NCBI GenBank assembly: GCA_964561105.1
Contig: CAZLOH010000005.1
Span: 62,001-126,000 of the forward strand
Direction of reading: 5' to 3'
Origin: JADLHS01 sp964561105
GTDB taxonomy: Bacteria > Verrucomicrobiota > Verrucomicrobiia > Limisphaerales > JADLHS01
Length of the DNA stretch: 64,000 bases
Of the stretch, positions 7,696 to 17,229 are shown in pieces. The notes under the pieces were generated by a model. That model had not been told where the DNA came from. It saw nothing but the letters and a program-made list of their open reading frames with translations, and did no database searches. A program made the translations under genes and the position numbers. The first letter of the stretch is position 1; every line of letters begins with the position of its first letter.

Positions 7696-10077
7696 TCAGA
7701 AAGAAATGAACTTGAGCACCTCCACCTCCCGCTTCCGCACCACTTGGAAGGTGTTGTCGTGGATCTGTACGTCGAGCGGGCCATGCGGGTCGTAATAATC
7801 CCAGAGCACCCGGCCGTTCTTCGGGTTGAGGCGGCGCAGGTGAAGGTACGGTTTGGTCTGCGCGCCAATCGCCACCATTTCCGGGCTGAGTTCCTCGTTG
7901 TCCGCCAGCGGGCCGAGGTAGCTCATCGTATAAATAAATTTGCCGGAGAGATACGCGAGTTTGCCGCCCGCCGCGTGTTTCCAGATTTCGCGGCCGGTCC
8001 GCGCCTCCAGCTTGATTACCACGTCATCCGTCCGGTCCGTGACATCAATCTGTTTGGAGAATCTGATTTTTTCCGGGCTGGCGGTGGTGGTATTCACGTA
8101 GAGGTCGCCCTCGTCATCAAGGAACAGGCCGGTAACGCCGACCGATGGCAGCCGCCAACGGGCGTTGCCGGTGGCCAAATCAAATGCGCTCAGCACGCCT
8201 TCATCAAACACGTAAAGCGTGTCGTCGTGCTCCACCACCGGTCCGCGCCCGGTGCGCGCAACCTCGGCGTCATTTGCAGAATAACTGCCCTGGCCGGGGA
8301 CCGGGTAATTCAACGTGGTCTGCCATTTCAGTTGGTTTGACTGGTCGAGCACGAAGACGGTCTTCCCACCCACGACCACGTTCACGGTCGGCTGCGGATA
8401 CACTGCGGCCGGCCCAACGACGTTGGTTTCCCAATCCAGCAGGGTCGCGCTGTCGCCGAGGTGCAGTTTAACCTTATACCGGCTCACATCTTCGCGCACG
8501 ATGCCGCCGCCCGCGTCGCGCTGCATGTCATTCAAAATTTCATTGGCCACCTCCGCCGTGGCGCTGACCGAGACGCTGCCATTGAGCGCGGATTTTTTGG
8601 GCGGTGCTTTCATGGCGTTCCGTTCCACGATGCGGTGTTCCAGCAGTGTGGTGGTGAACTGGACATATCCGCTCGGCGTGGGAATCACCGTAGTTTCCGC
8701 CGCACCCGGTTCAGGAGTTTGCGAGCCGGTGCCGGTTGGTTTTGCGCGAGGGTTGTCCACATCTTCCATGGCTTGCATGGTTCGCTGCTGATTCAACGCC
8801 GTGGCAATCGTCGCGGGTGCGGCCAGTCGGGCTGGCAGCGATGCGCCCGCCACCACCGCCCCGAGCTTCTGCGCATCAAGTGATTTGTGGGTGGGTCGGG
8901 TACTCCCGATTCCCGTCCGGGTTTGCGAAGCTGCAGCAGTGACCTGGCCCGTCCGATTGGCGCGGCTGGCCGTCTCTGCCGCGCCGATTTCCTCGGTGCT
9001 GACATTGCCCGTTGCCAGATTGAATCGGGTGAGGTCGAATTGCCCCGGCCCGCGCGGCTCGCACAACTCCATCAGCTCGCCTTGCTGAATGCCGCCGGAA
9101 AAACCGCCGCTCAACGCCACCGACTGCTTCGGTTCACCCGTCGCCCAATCGTAGCGCGTCACCTCACTGTCTGTGCTCACCCAGATGTTTTGTCCGCGCA
9201 CAACCAGTTTAAGTCCTTGCTCCGCCGCGCGGGTCAGGTCCTTCGTCAGTTCCTCCAAGGTTGGAATTTTTCTCGAAGAATCTCCGCTGGCGTTCGCGGC
9301 CACCAATTGCTTGAGTTCGGCGTCGGCTTGACCGGCGATCAGTTTTGAGTCCACCAGCTGACGCAACCAGATTTGCTTTCCCGATTTGAGATCGTAGCGC
9401 GCGAGTTTCGCTCCGTGAATAAAGACAATCTGTCCGTCGCCGCACACAGCGCTTTCGCCCGACATTGCCGGATCATCGGCGAACCGGACGGTGAATACCG
9501 GTCGGGGTCGCGAGCCGAACCAAGCATACCAGAACCAGACGCCGGCAAAGACGACACCGACTGCCGCAATGGCCTTGGCGATCCGTGCGGTCTTTCGCCA
9601 CTCACGATTCTGGGCTACATCGCGCTGACCAGCGAACACGGGAACGTCAACGCCCTCCAACGCCGCCCGCTCCTTGCACCGCGGTGAACAGACATAGCCG
9701 AACAGTTGCATGCACTTCGGGCAAATCGCCTTTCCACACACGCGGCATTTCTCGGTCACGCGCAACTGTGGGTGCTTCGGGCAGAAGCGAGCGTCAGTGA
9801 CTTCGGGCGCGGCGGACTGGCCAGCCCCGTGGCTGATGCGCACTCTGGGTGCGCCCGATGGCGGCGGAGTTGGTGGCGCTGGCGGTGACACAATCTCCGT
9901 CGTCGGCGCGATGTCTGGCGCGGACGATGCGTTGTTGAGTTCTTGTTGCACCGCCTCATTCAGTTGCGCGGACAAGTCCAAGCCGCAGGTCGGGCACGCG
10001 AACTTCACGGGGTTGCGCGCCATTTCCGGCGTAACGTCCAGGGCGTATTTGGCGCCGCATGCGCACTGAATTTTCAT
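7696..10077 (-). CDS. Membrane-anchored zinc-finger protein with PQQ-like beta-propeller
   Basis: 793 residues in three parts. The first 40 residues are a zinc ribbon (C5, C7, then CPTC near 29-32). After a proline-rich linker, residues about 97-140 form a second cysteine/histidine cluster (FCPKHP, CRVCGKAICPKC, VCSPRC). A single membrane helix (about 168-190, IAAVGVVFAGVWFWYAWF) separates these from a large C-terminal region with propeller repeats such as YDLKSGKQIW, FDLATGNARW and EARTGREIWK. The likely topology is cytoplasmic zinc fingers and an extracytoplasmic propeller. No enzyme motif is visible; a scaffold or assembly role is inference. It starts six bases after the stop of the pseudopilin gene, so the two form an operon. 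Confidence 0.8.
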   Translation of the reverse strand: MKIQCACGAKYALDVTPEMARNPVKFACPTCGLDLSAQLNEAVQQELNNASSAPDIAPTTEIVSPPAPPTPPPSGAPRVRISHGAGQSAAPEVTDARFCPKHPQLRVTEKCRVCGKAICPKCMQLFGYVCSPRCKERAALEGVDVPVFAGQRDVAQNREWRKTARIAKAIAAVGVVFAGVWFWYAWFGSRPRPVFTVRFADDPAMSGESAVCGDGQIVFIHGAKLARYDLKSGKQIWLRQLVDSKLIAGQADAELKQLVAANASGDSSRKIPTLEELTKDLTRAAEQGLKLVVRGQNIWVSTDSEVTRYDWATGEPKQSVALSGGFSGGIQQGELMELCEPRGPGQFDLTRFNLATGNVSTEEIGAAETASRANRTGQVTAAASQTRTGIGSTRPTHKSLDAQKLGAVVAGASLPARLAAPATIATALNQQRTMQAMEDVDNPRAKPTGTGSQTPEPGAAETTVIPTPSGYVQFTTTLLEHRIVERNAMKAPPKKSALNGSVSVSATAEVANEILNDMQRDAGGGIVREDVSRYKVKLHLGDSATLLDWETNVVGPAAVYPQPTVNVVVGGKTVFVLDQSNQLKWQTTLNYPVPGQGSYSANDAEVARTGRGPVVEHDDTLYVFDEGVLSAFDLATGNARWRLPSVGVTGLFLDDEGDLYVNTTTASPEKIRFSKQIDVTDRTDDVVIKLEARTGREIWKHAAGGKLAYLSGKFIYTMSYLGPLADNEELSPEMVAIGAQTKPYLHLRRLNPKNGRVLWDYYDPHGPLDVQIHDNTFQVVRKREVEVLKFISF

Positions 10078-10083
10078 TCGCGG

Positions 10084-10713
10084 TCAGGGTTTTGGATTCA
10101 ACAAGATGACGTTCGTGCTGATCGGCAGCGCAAAAGCCGCCATCGGTGGCGATGATTTCATGCTGCCGTCACCGAACAGAACGGTGCCACCAAACTGGTG
10201 ATGATTGTTTCCGGGTGGTTTGCCGGTCTCCGAAAAAATCTGTTGGCCCGCCGCCTTCGGTTGCGCATCAACCTGTCGGTCGCTTAATAACGCGTCCTCC
10301 GCCTCCGAGCTGGTGCGTCCCATGTAGTAGGCATAGCTGATCCGACCCCGGCGCAATGATTCGCCCGCCGGCAATGGACGGTCCTGACTTCCGGGACAGG
10401 TGAAGATCGCGGTGTCCGCCGAATAGCGTGGAACGAGCAAGTCCAGCGCATCCTCGGAACTGTGGGCATTGGCGGCGCGGGGAAACTTGCCCGCGCTGTC
10501 AGTGGCGTAGATCTGGAGCGCAACGTAAATTTTTTGCAGGTTGGCCTGACACAACTTTTTTTGCTGTTGTTGATGGTTCCGCGAGCCGAAACCGAACAGC
10601 ATTGTGAACAGAACCAGAAGGATCGCCAACGTCAGGAGCAGTTCGATGAAGGAGAAACCTCCAACGCGCGCGGCGTCTGCCAGCGGACGACGTGGCGGCC
10701 GGAGCGGCTTCAT
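10084..10713 (-). CDS. Type II secretion/type IV pseudopilin-like protein
   Basis: 209 residues from the ATG at 10713. The longer frame from 10803 has its purines too close to the ATG, whereas 10713 has GGAG a few bases upstream. The prepilin cleavage/methylation motif GFSFIELLLTLAILLVL begins near residue 19 and forms the membrane helix that packs into the pseudopilus. The globular part (NLQKIYVALQIYATDSAGKFP, then a terminal VLFGDGSMKSS) matches the verrucomicrobial pseudopilin type that ends in an aspartate-glycine motif. It should be processed by a prepilin peptidase encoded outside this window. It is co-transcribed with the propeller protein. Confidence 0.85.
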   Translation of the reverse strand: MKPLRPPRRPLADAARVGGFSFIELLLTLAILLVLFTMLFGFGSRNHQQQQKKLCQANLQKIYVALQIYATDSAGKFPRAANAHSSEDALDLLVPRYSADTAIFTCPGSQDRPLPAGESLRRGRISYAYYMGRTSSEAEDALLSDRQVDAQPKAAGQQIFSETGKPPGNNHHQFGGTVLFGDGSMKSSPPMAAFALPISTNVILLNPKP

Positions 10714-10868
10714 ACTCCATCCTATAGGGCAGCGCGGAATTACTGGCAATCTGTTTTTCACGGAAGTCGCTGCCGGCGGAACGGACGCAGTCGGTGCTGG
10801 CATCCCCTAACCGACGCGCAGAAAGTACGGGTTGAAAGTTCCGGTGACCTTTGAAACCATGCCGGAGC

Positions 10869-10944
10869 GGGCCTGTAGCTCAATGGTTAGAGCAGAGCAC
10901 TCATAATGCTTTGGTTCCCGGTTCGAGTCCGGGCAGGCCCACCA
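10869..10944 (+). tRNA. tRNA with CAT anticodon (elongator Met or Ile2)
   Basis: Acceptor stem GGGCCTG/CAGGCCC, D-arm GCTCAATGGTTAGAGC, anticodon stem GAGCA/TGCTT with loop CTCATAA, T-arm CCGGTTCGAGTCCGG, and an encoded CCA. The first acceptor pair is a normal G-C, so it is not an initiator tRNA. The short D-loop and the anticodon-arm context resemble tRNA-Ile2, whose C34 is changed to lysidine by TilS, but elongator tRNA-Met cannot be excluded by eye. Confidence 0.95.
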
Positions 10945-11094
10945 CGCTGTTCTTCAAACCCGAGCTTTGTTGATCGCGCGCGGGCGGGCATTCCCATTTA
11001 GGTCAACGTGGCAGGCAAGGTTTAGGCAATCCAATCGGCTACGTCACCTACTTTTCGTTTCCGCCAATGCGTCGCGTCGAGGTCCGGGCAATCG

Positions 11095-14000
11095 TTATGG
11101 CACCAGCATCAAGCGGTAAAAGCGCTGAGGACTATTGGTGAGCGCGTCAGAGATCATCAGGAGCGGACTCACGGCTGTGTGGTAGCCGCCAAGTTGGGTC
11201 CAGGTGGGCGCGTTCAGGTCGTCCTTGTATTCCACCTGGTAGGTGCGGCCGGGGAGGACGGTTGCTTGAAACTGAATGTTACCGTTCGTTTGCTGGACGA
11301 AGCCGCCGAACTGCGGTGCCGAAGGCGTGCCGGATCGGTTACTGGCACGCGGTGACCAGTCGGTCATGAAGACCCGGTTGTTGGTGTTCCCATCCGGGAA
11401 CAGGCCCTGGCTGACGTTTTGAAATTGGGCGGTGAATTCCAGCAGATGCTGCGGCGTGCCATCCGGCGCATACAAACCGATCCGATCTCCGTTGCGGCCA
11501 AGGGCAAAGCCGGCGTGGAGGTCGCTGTTCGTTCCCAGACCATTCTGGCCGGTATTGTTGTCAGCCCACACGAGCAAAAAGCCGCGCGGGGCGATGATGG
11601 TGTTGGTGGGGATTTGCCAGCGATTTGGATCGGTGAAGTCATCGGTGAGTTGAAAGCCGGAAAGATTCACGGCCACGTCGTTTGGGTTGTACAACTCGAA
11701 CCAGTCCTGGAACAAACCGTCGAGCGGATCGGCGAATCCACCCGGCCCGGCGTTGTCCGCCATCCACTCATTGATGACGACGGGTGCCGGAGGAAGCGTG
11801 CCGAGGTTTGTGACGGTGATGGAGTCCAAGACGTTTACAAGCGGATTATGATCGTCGTCCAGGCCCTGAAGCGTCAGCACGTTGATAAAACCGGGCAGGG
11901 GCGCGGTCAGCGTCCAGTTGGTCAGGCTGGTCCACGTCACCGCGTAGCTGATGCCATTGACTTCGATGTCCTTGAGCGCCAGCGGCGCGGTGCCCGTCAA
12001 CTGGACCTGATCGTTCGTGGTGGCGAAGTTCTGACCGCCATTGCTCGTGATGGCGAATGGAGTGGTGAGCGGCAGGGTGCCGCGAATGTAGTTGGCGCGT
12101 TGCTGCAGGTAATTCACCGCGCCACTCCAATTTTGGCCGAGCAATCCCGCGTAATGAGTGGCCCAGCGGCTGAGATGAGCGGAATTGACCGTCGTCGTCG
12201 TGAGGTCGAGCAGATGATGGCAGTAGTGGCGGAAGTTGTCCGGCCGCGTGATAATCCGATAAGTGTTCGGCGAACTGCTGCCTGGAAAACCACTGTTGAC
12301 CGCCTGCACGAACGCGAAGTCCATGTCCCACAGCAGCCCCAGCGCTTTCCCATCTTCGGGTCGAAAGTAAATTTTCCAGTTGTGATTCAGGCCGGCGGTG
12401 TAGGTGTCCACGTCGCCGCTCAATGTTTTGAACGCCAGCGCACGCATCCACTCGTCCACGTCCATGAGCTGCTTGGTCTGGGTTTCGAGTGCCGTACCCG
12501 TGAGGCTGAAAGCCTGGTTGAGCGCAATCACCCGGCTGTAATCGTCGAGATCGGTGCCGTTTTCCTGCCGGAAAATCCAGCGGTAATTCTCCTGATCGCT
12601 CCCCCAATCCTGGATATCCACGTTCAACACTTGATCCGGCTGCGGGAGCTTGGGGGATTGCGGATCGCCGGTCGTCGTTGTGGTCGGGTAATAAATCAGC
12701 TCGAGCAAATACCGCTCGCCGTCGCCGCCGTCAGCGAACTGGCTGTCGAAGTAGTCACTATCGAATGCCGACATGCGCATCAGGCCCGTGCCGTCGTCCT
12801 GGCTGCGGGGAGCAAAGACCTGGACGAGATCACATTCAATGCCCGGCAAACCGCCGCCCGCATGGTTGACCGCATGCCACAACAGAATTTCGTCCTGATC
12901 GCCGCCCAGGCCCGAGTAGCCGCCGGAGCGGTCGATGGTGAGATTCTTCTGGGCGCCCCGGAAAAGCTGATCGTCATTGAACCGAATTGTGAAGCCGACG
13001 CGTGAAGAATCGTTGCGGCCGCGTTCGCTCCCCTGCAAATGCACGCCCACATCATAGAACACTTCGCTCTCGTCATACACGACGGTCAAGCCGAGTTGGC
13101 CATTGCTCATTACGTTGGTGGGCGCATGAAGCCGGGTGACATCGGCGGGCGTCATCAGCAGGCGCAGACGGTGCAACTGGGGCATGAGCGCCTCGCCATC
13201 GTCCACCTGCAACAGGGCGCGTGAAGCACTACCCTTGGCGGGGAAGGTGGCAATCGCGCCCAGAACATCGGTGGCTTGAACATAGAATTGCACCATGGTG
13301 CCCGCCGGCTGCCCGGTCAGGGTGGCGATGTATTTCACATAACCGGGCGAAGTCGCACCGGTCGCGGGTGACATCACCGCACTTTGCCAGACACCGCCAT
13401 TGGCGGACCAGTGAAGGGTGACGTCGCTGACGCCTTGGGGGTCGCTGACGTTTACACTCACGGCAATGGGTTGATTGGGTTGCGGGATGACCGGGTTTTG
13501 GTTCAAGTTCTCGAACGTGGGGCCGAGGTTGGTTGCGAACATTGAGTTGAGCGCGCCGGGCGTGCCACGATGAATGGGCTTTGGCAGCTCGGTCGTTTTC
13601 GCGACACGATTAAAGTAGAGCCGGGTGTTAAGCCGGTTGTTGCCTCGCAGCCATTTGGCGCGAAAAGAGATTTGATACTCGCGACCCTCCACGACGCCAC
13701 GCCCGTTTGCGAAGGTTGTTTCGAGATGATTGTGGAGGTGGTCGGTCGGTCCAGTGGCTTTTAGATCCAGGACATGGTTGCCTGGATTGCCTGGCTCGAC
13801 GATGACCTGGCTGTCGCTATGATCGCCCAGGGCGCGCCAGGCGGTCAGCCCGGTCTCGAAGGTGCCATTTTGCAACAGTTCCACGGGAGCACTCTGCGGC
13901 GACTCGATGACGTGGAGATCGTCAAGGTAACATTCGCCGGCATCGAGCAAGCCGAGCACGAATTCATTCCATTGAGTCGGCCCGAGGATATTTTGCGCAA

Positions 14001-17000
14001 CGCCCTGGTAGGTGTAGTTGTTCCAGCCGGAGCGACCGGTTTCATCGCTGGCGGCCCAGGCCTCGGGCTTCGAGTTGTCGGCCCAAGGGTCGCGCAATTC
14101 GAGGCTGCTGCCACCGCCATCGGCAAACCCTGGCCAGCGTCCGCCGTCAAAGTAGCGGACCTCGTCCGCCGGATTGTTCGCCGGGTCTTTCAACACGAGG
14201 TGGTCGCTTTTGCGGGAAAGCTGGTTTGCGTACGGCCCGACGACCGTGATGCCGGGATAGTTTGACTGCATGTAACCCACGTCCTTGGCCACGACGAGGT
14301 AGCCACCCGCCGGAATGCTTGTTCCCGGCGCGAAATGAAAATCAATGCCCTCGTCCAATCGCCAACCGGTGAGATCAACCGCGTTCGTGCTGCGGTTGAG
14401 CAACTCCACCCACGAATCGGGAGCCGCGCGAGCGGGCACCGCCGGTCCAAGCGGACCCAAAGTGCCGACCTCGACGCCGAAGGCCATGTCCGCCGCGATG
14501 GGATTCGTGGTGAACTGATGCACCTCAACGGCCAGGAGATTATTGCCGGAAATCAAATTGGTCACGACGACTGCAACCGGCCCGCTGTAGGTGGGAGTGG
14601 CGACGCCCGTGGTGGAGAACGTGTCGTAGTTGATCGGACCGGCCGGCATGTTCTGCCGATAAATCTCGACGCCGTTGAGATAATAAACCGCGCCATCGTC
14701 AACAATCGGATTCAGCAGCAATTGCTCGGTATTCGTCCCGCCCGAATACACAAAGGAAGTGCGAAAATACCAGGTGATGATTCGTGCCCCGCTGGAGTTG
14801 GTCAAGGGCAGCTCAGTATTCTTGGGAGCGGGGAGAGTGGAAGTGGTGCTGTAGAACAAGGCCGCGCCGGTTGGCCAGGAGGCGTCATCATAGCCCGGTG
14901 CGCGCCAGGCGCTGCCCAGATCCTCACCCAGGTCGTGATACTTCCAGGGGTTGGTGAGATTGAGCAGGACGTTGGTGCCGTAAGCGGGAGGCGTCGGCGG
15001 CAAATCAGGCGGGTGATACATGATTTCATTGATCACAATCTCATTCCGGAACGAGAAGTAATTGGATGCGCCCGGAGTGACGGCTGTGGGGTACCACCAT
15101 TGGCCGGTGGCGTCCGGCCAGCGACCGCGGGGCGTCGCTCCCACCACGAGTGCATCCAACACGCTGCTCCCGCCGGGACGATAGAGGAAAATACGTTGGC
15201 CGGGTTCGGTGCCGAAACCCAGGGTGGCTTGGGAGAGTTGCACGAGTTCACCGGGGGCGAGCGATTGTGGTGAGAGAATGTAATCGGAATTCGTACTGCC
15301 ACCGCGAAGCGAAAGCCGGCAACCGGCGAGATCGAGGGAGTTGGAGCCGTAGTTGATCAACTCGAGCCAGAAACCGTTGTTGGTGGCGGCAGCAACCTCG
15401 TTGATCGCCAGCGGAAATGGCGCGGGTACGAGCAGGTTGGTTGTGGTGAGCGTCAACTCGGCGCCGAACAGGAGATTGGAGAGGCCGGCGGCGGCGGAAT
15501 GCAGTTCCACGGCCAGCACATTCGTGCCGGTGACGAGTGCGGTGTTTGGCAGCACAAACGGGCCGAGTTGAGTGGGGCTGGGCACATTGGAGACCGCGAG
15601 CGTGGACGCGCTGATCGGGCCGCCGGGCAGATTCCAACGCAGCACCTCTGCGCCGTTCAAGTAGAACACCGCGCCATCAGCAACAACGGCGTTGAGTTGA
15701 AGCGAGGCGAGGCCCGGCGCGGAACCCAGCGTGAATTTGGTGCGGAAGTAATAGTTGGTCCGGCCGGCCGGCAACGTGGTATTGCTCGTGATTTGTCGGC
15801 GGGCCGTGCCGCGGAGTCTGGCCCGAAAGCCCGCGGGATTTGCGCTGTCGCCATCATTGACGGTAAGAAAATCGAGGGTGTTGGTGCCCGCGACAAAGCC
15901 ATTTGTGATCGTGAAGGTTCCGCTAAGGGTGGCAAACCCAACGTAGGAAATCGCCTGGGAGACGCCATTGAGAAGCACATCTGTCAGTCGGTTGTCCGCA
16001 CCAAAGTTCGCCGTGAGGGTCGTGGAGGAAAAATCAAAACCATCAAGCGAGAAGGTGGTGCGATAGTTGTAGTCGCCGGCGGCCACAGAAGTGGTGCCCG
16101 GATTCAAGGGGCCCAGCCAGGTGGACAAGACGTCGTTTGCCAACCAGGCGGGGTGATTCTGGATCACGGTGGCGGCGACGGCTGGTGGTGGCGGAGCGCC
16201 CTGGGCGGATTGAGTGAGCAGGTAATGCGGATCGCTGGAGCCGGGCGCAAGCACAGCTCCGTTGTCGTCAAGCCCGCTGCTGAAAACAGTTGGCACGGTT
16301 TGCGGATCACCAATTGGTGCGTTTACGTTACCCGCTTGGAACAATCCCGATCCCGCCGACCAGGAGCCGTCATCAAACCCTGGATCGCGCCAGGCGCTGC
16401 CCAGGTCGTCACCCGAAGCGTCGAACTTCCACGTTCCGTTGAGGAGCAGGGGGGTGGTGCTGATGCTCTCGAATGGTTTGAGCGCAAAATTGCGCCGGCC
16501 TGGCGTGCCACCGAGCAGGGCGCTGACCGTCCAATTCGCCGCCGCTGAACTGGCGGTATTTTCCTTCCGTTTGGCGAGCGAGACGCTCCCTCCGTCCGGT
16601 CCCACAGGCCAGGCACCATCCGCTCCATAGGACACTTGATCCATGAGGCGGTTGTTGTTGTTGCGCAACTCCAGTGTCTCGCCACTGTTGGAAAGTCGGC
16701 CGGCGAATGGTCCAAGCACGTTGGTCAATCCGGTTGCAATCATCAAATCCACGGGCGATGAGGCGATGATGAGATAGCCACCGCCGGGGATTACGGTTCC
16801 TTCGCCAAACTTGAAGTCAACGCCGCCAGTCAGTGACCAACCGGACAAGTCCACATCCACGGCCATCTGGTTGTAAAGTTCCACCCATTCCATCGCCGTT
16901 TCGTTGGTGGACGGATGATACATGATCTCGTTGAAGACTACGACGCTGTCGGCGCGCAAGCACCCGGCCCAGAACGCCAGCAGGAGAGCGAGGAAAGCGG

Positions 17001-17121
17001 GCGACCATGTTCGACCTGTGCTGGTTGGGTGGAGCGATGGCTTGGGTTGAGCATCCGTCCACATTGGCGAGGTGGAATTTCGCGAATTGCGACAGGTGAA
17101 GAAAAACGAGTTACGTCCCAT
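11095..17121 (-). CDS. Giant secreted lamin-tail/CotH protein
   Basis: 2008 residues; an alternative ATG at 17064 removes 19. A hydrophobic export signal ends near AGCLRADS (about residue 58). A lamin-tail domain (LTD) follows at once (FNEIMYHPSTN, EWVELYN), then several galactose-binding-like modules, more LTD units (INEIMYHPPD, SWVELLNRS), and a CBM-like block (NGTFETGLTAWRALG). A CotH-type kinase region spans about residues 1340-1700, with LLWDMDF near 1590 as the putative metal-binding acidic motif. A last LTD (VINEWMAD) and a C-terminal module ending QRFYRLMLVP follow. CotH domains in other systems phosphorylate proteins; in these mega-proteins the substrate is unknown. It is probably anchored at the cell surface. 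It shares a module with its upstream neighbour and a near-identical plan with the 2401-residue protein at 37-44 kb. Confidence 0.88.
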   Translation of the reverse strand: MGRNSFFFTCRNSRNSTSPMWTDAQPKPSLHPTSTGRTWSPAFLALLLAFWAGCLRADSVVVFNEIMYHPSTNETAMEWVELYNQMAVDVDLSGWSLTGGVDFKFGEGTVIPGGGYLIIASSPVDLMIATGLTNVLGPFAGRLSNSGETLELRNNNNRLMDQVSYGADGAWPVGPDGGSVSLAKRKENTASSAAANWTVSALLGGTPGRRNFALKPFESISTTPLLLNGTWKFDASGDDLGSAWRDPGFDDGSWSAGSGLFQAGNVNAPIGDPQTVPTVFSSGLDDNGAVLAPGSSDPHYLLTQSAQGAPPPPAVAATVIQNHPAWLANDVLSTWLGPLNPGTTSVAAGDYNYRTTFSLDGFDFSSTTLTANFGADNRLTDVLLNGVSQAISYVGFATLSGTFTITNGFVAGTNTLDFLTVNDGDSANPAGFRARLRGTARRQITSNTTLPAGRTNYYFRTKFTLGSAPGLASLQLNAVVADGAVFYLNGAEVLRWNLPGGPISASTLAVSNVPSPTQLGPFVLPNTALVTGTNVLAVELHSAAAGLSNLLFGAELTLTTTNLLVPAPFPLAINEVAAATNNGFWLELINYGSNSLDLAGCRLSLRGGSTNSDYILSPQSLAPGELVQLSQATLGFGTEPGQRIFLYRPGGSSVLDALVVGATPRGRWPDATGQWWYPTAVTPGASNYFSFRNEIVINEIMYHPPDLPPTPPAYGTNVLLNLTNPWKYHDLGEDLGSAWRAPGYDDASWPTGAALFYSTTSTLPAPKNTELPLTNSSGARIITWYFRTSFVYSGGTNTEQLLLNPIVDDGAVYYLNGVEIYRQNMPAGPINYDTFSTTGVATPTYSGPVAVVVTNLISGNNLLAVEVHQFTTNPIAADMAFGVEVGTLGPLGPAVPARAAPDSWVELLNRSTNAVDLTGWRLDEGIDFHFAPGTSIPAGGYLVVAKDVGYMQSNYPGITVVGPYANQLSRKSDHLVLKDPANNPADEVRYFDGGRWPGFADGGGSSLELRDPWADNSKPEAWAASDETGRSGWNNYTYQGVAQNILGPTQWNEFVLGLLDAGECYLDDLHVIESPQSAPVELLQNGTFETGLTAWRALGDHSDSQVIVEPGNPGNHVLDLKATGPTDHLHNHLETTFANGRGVVEGREYQISFRAKWLRGNNRLNTRLYFNRVAKTTELPKPIHRGTPGALNSMFATNLGPTFENLNQNPVIPQPNQPIAVSVNVSDPQGVSDVTLHWSANGGVWQSAVMSPATGATSPGYVKYIATLTGQPAGTMVQFYVQATDVLGAIATFPAKGSASRALLQVDDGEALMPQLHRLRLLMTPADVTRLHAPTNVMSNGQLGLTVVYDESEVFYDVGVHLQGSERGRNDSSRVGFTIRFNDDQLFRGAQKNLTIDRSGGYSGLGGDQDEILLWHAVNHAGGGLPGIECDLVQVFAPRSQDDGTGLMRMSAFDSDYFDSQFADGGDGERYLLELIYYPTTTTTGDPQSPKLPQPDQVLNVDIQDWGSDQENYRWIFRQENGTDLDDYSRVIALNQAFSLTGTALETQTKQLMDVDEWMRALAFKTLSGDVDTYTAGLNHNWKIYFRPEDGKALGLLWDMDFAFVQAVNSGFPGSSSPNTYRIITRPDNFRHYCHHLLDLTTTTVNSAHLSRWATHYAGLLGQNWSGAVNYLQQRANYIRGTLPLTTPFAITSNGGQNFATTNDQVQLTGTAPLALKDIEVNGISYAVTWTSLTNWTLTAPLPGFINVLTLQGLDDDHNPLVNVLDSITVTNLGTLPPAPVVINEWMADNAGPGGFADPLDGLFQDWFELYNPNDVAVNLSGFQLTDDFTDPNRWQIPTNTIIAPRGFLLVWADNNTGQNGLGTNSDLHAGFALGRNGDRIGLYAPDGTPQHLLEFTAQFQNVSQGLFPDGNTNNRVFMTDWSPRASNRSGTPSAPQFGGFVQQTNGNIQFQATVLPGRTYQVEYKDDLNAPTWTQLGGYHTAVSPLLMISDALTNSPQRFYRLMLVP
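15795..16285 (-). repeat. Shared galactose-binding-like module, copy in the LTD/CotH protein
   Basis: About 160 residues running from GLDDNGAVLAPGSSDPHYLL through PAWLANDVLSTWLGP, DYNYRTTFSLDG, DNRLTDVLLNG and AGTNTLDF to an FRARLRG end. Two related copies occur in the neighbouring 1228-residue protein. It is a protein-level repeat within the coding sequence. Confidence 0.75.
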
Positions 17122-17171
17122 GTGATGCGCAATATGCCAGAAGCGACGCCAAATTGAAAGCAGTGAGGATC

Positions 17172-17208
17172 AAAAAGACCGGCGGGAGCGCCTGCACTCC
17201 CGCCGGTC
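17172..17208 (-). terminator. Intrinsic terminator after the 1228-residue secreted protein
   Basis: On the minus strand a perfect 12-pair stem (plus-strand arms 17177-17188 and 17197-17208, GACCGGCGGGAG and its complement, eight-base loop) is followed by TTTTTG. It lies 21 bases after the stop codon of the 17230-20916 gene and separates it from the next giant gene. Confidence 0.9.
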
Positions 17209-17229
17209 GGTGGGTAAACGGTCAACCTT

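Noticed and set aside
11419..13005. Long plus-strand open frame (528 residues) opposite the LTD/CotH gene
   Set aside because: It is antisense to a gene with clear domains. High GC gives stop-free opposite frames; its translation has no motifs and an Arg/Val/Ala-rich composition.
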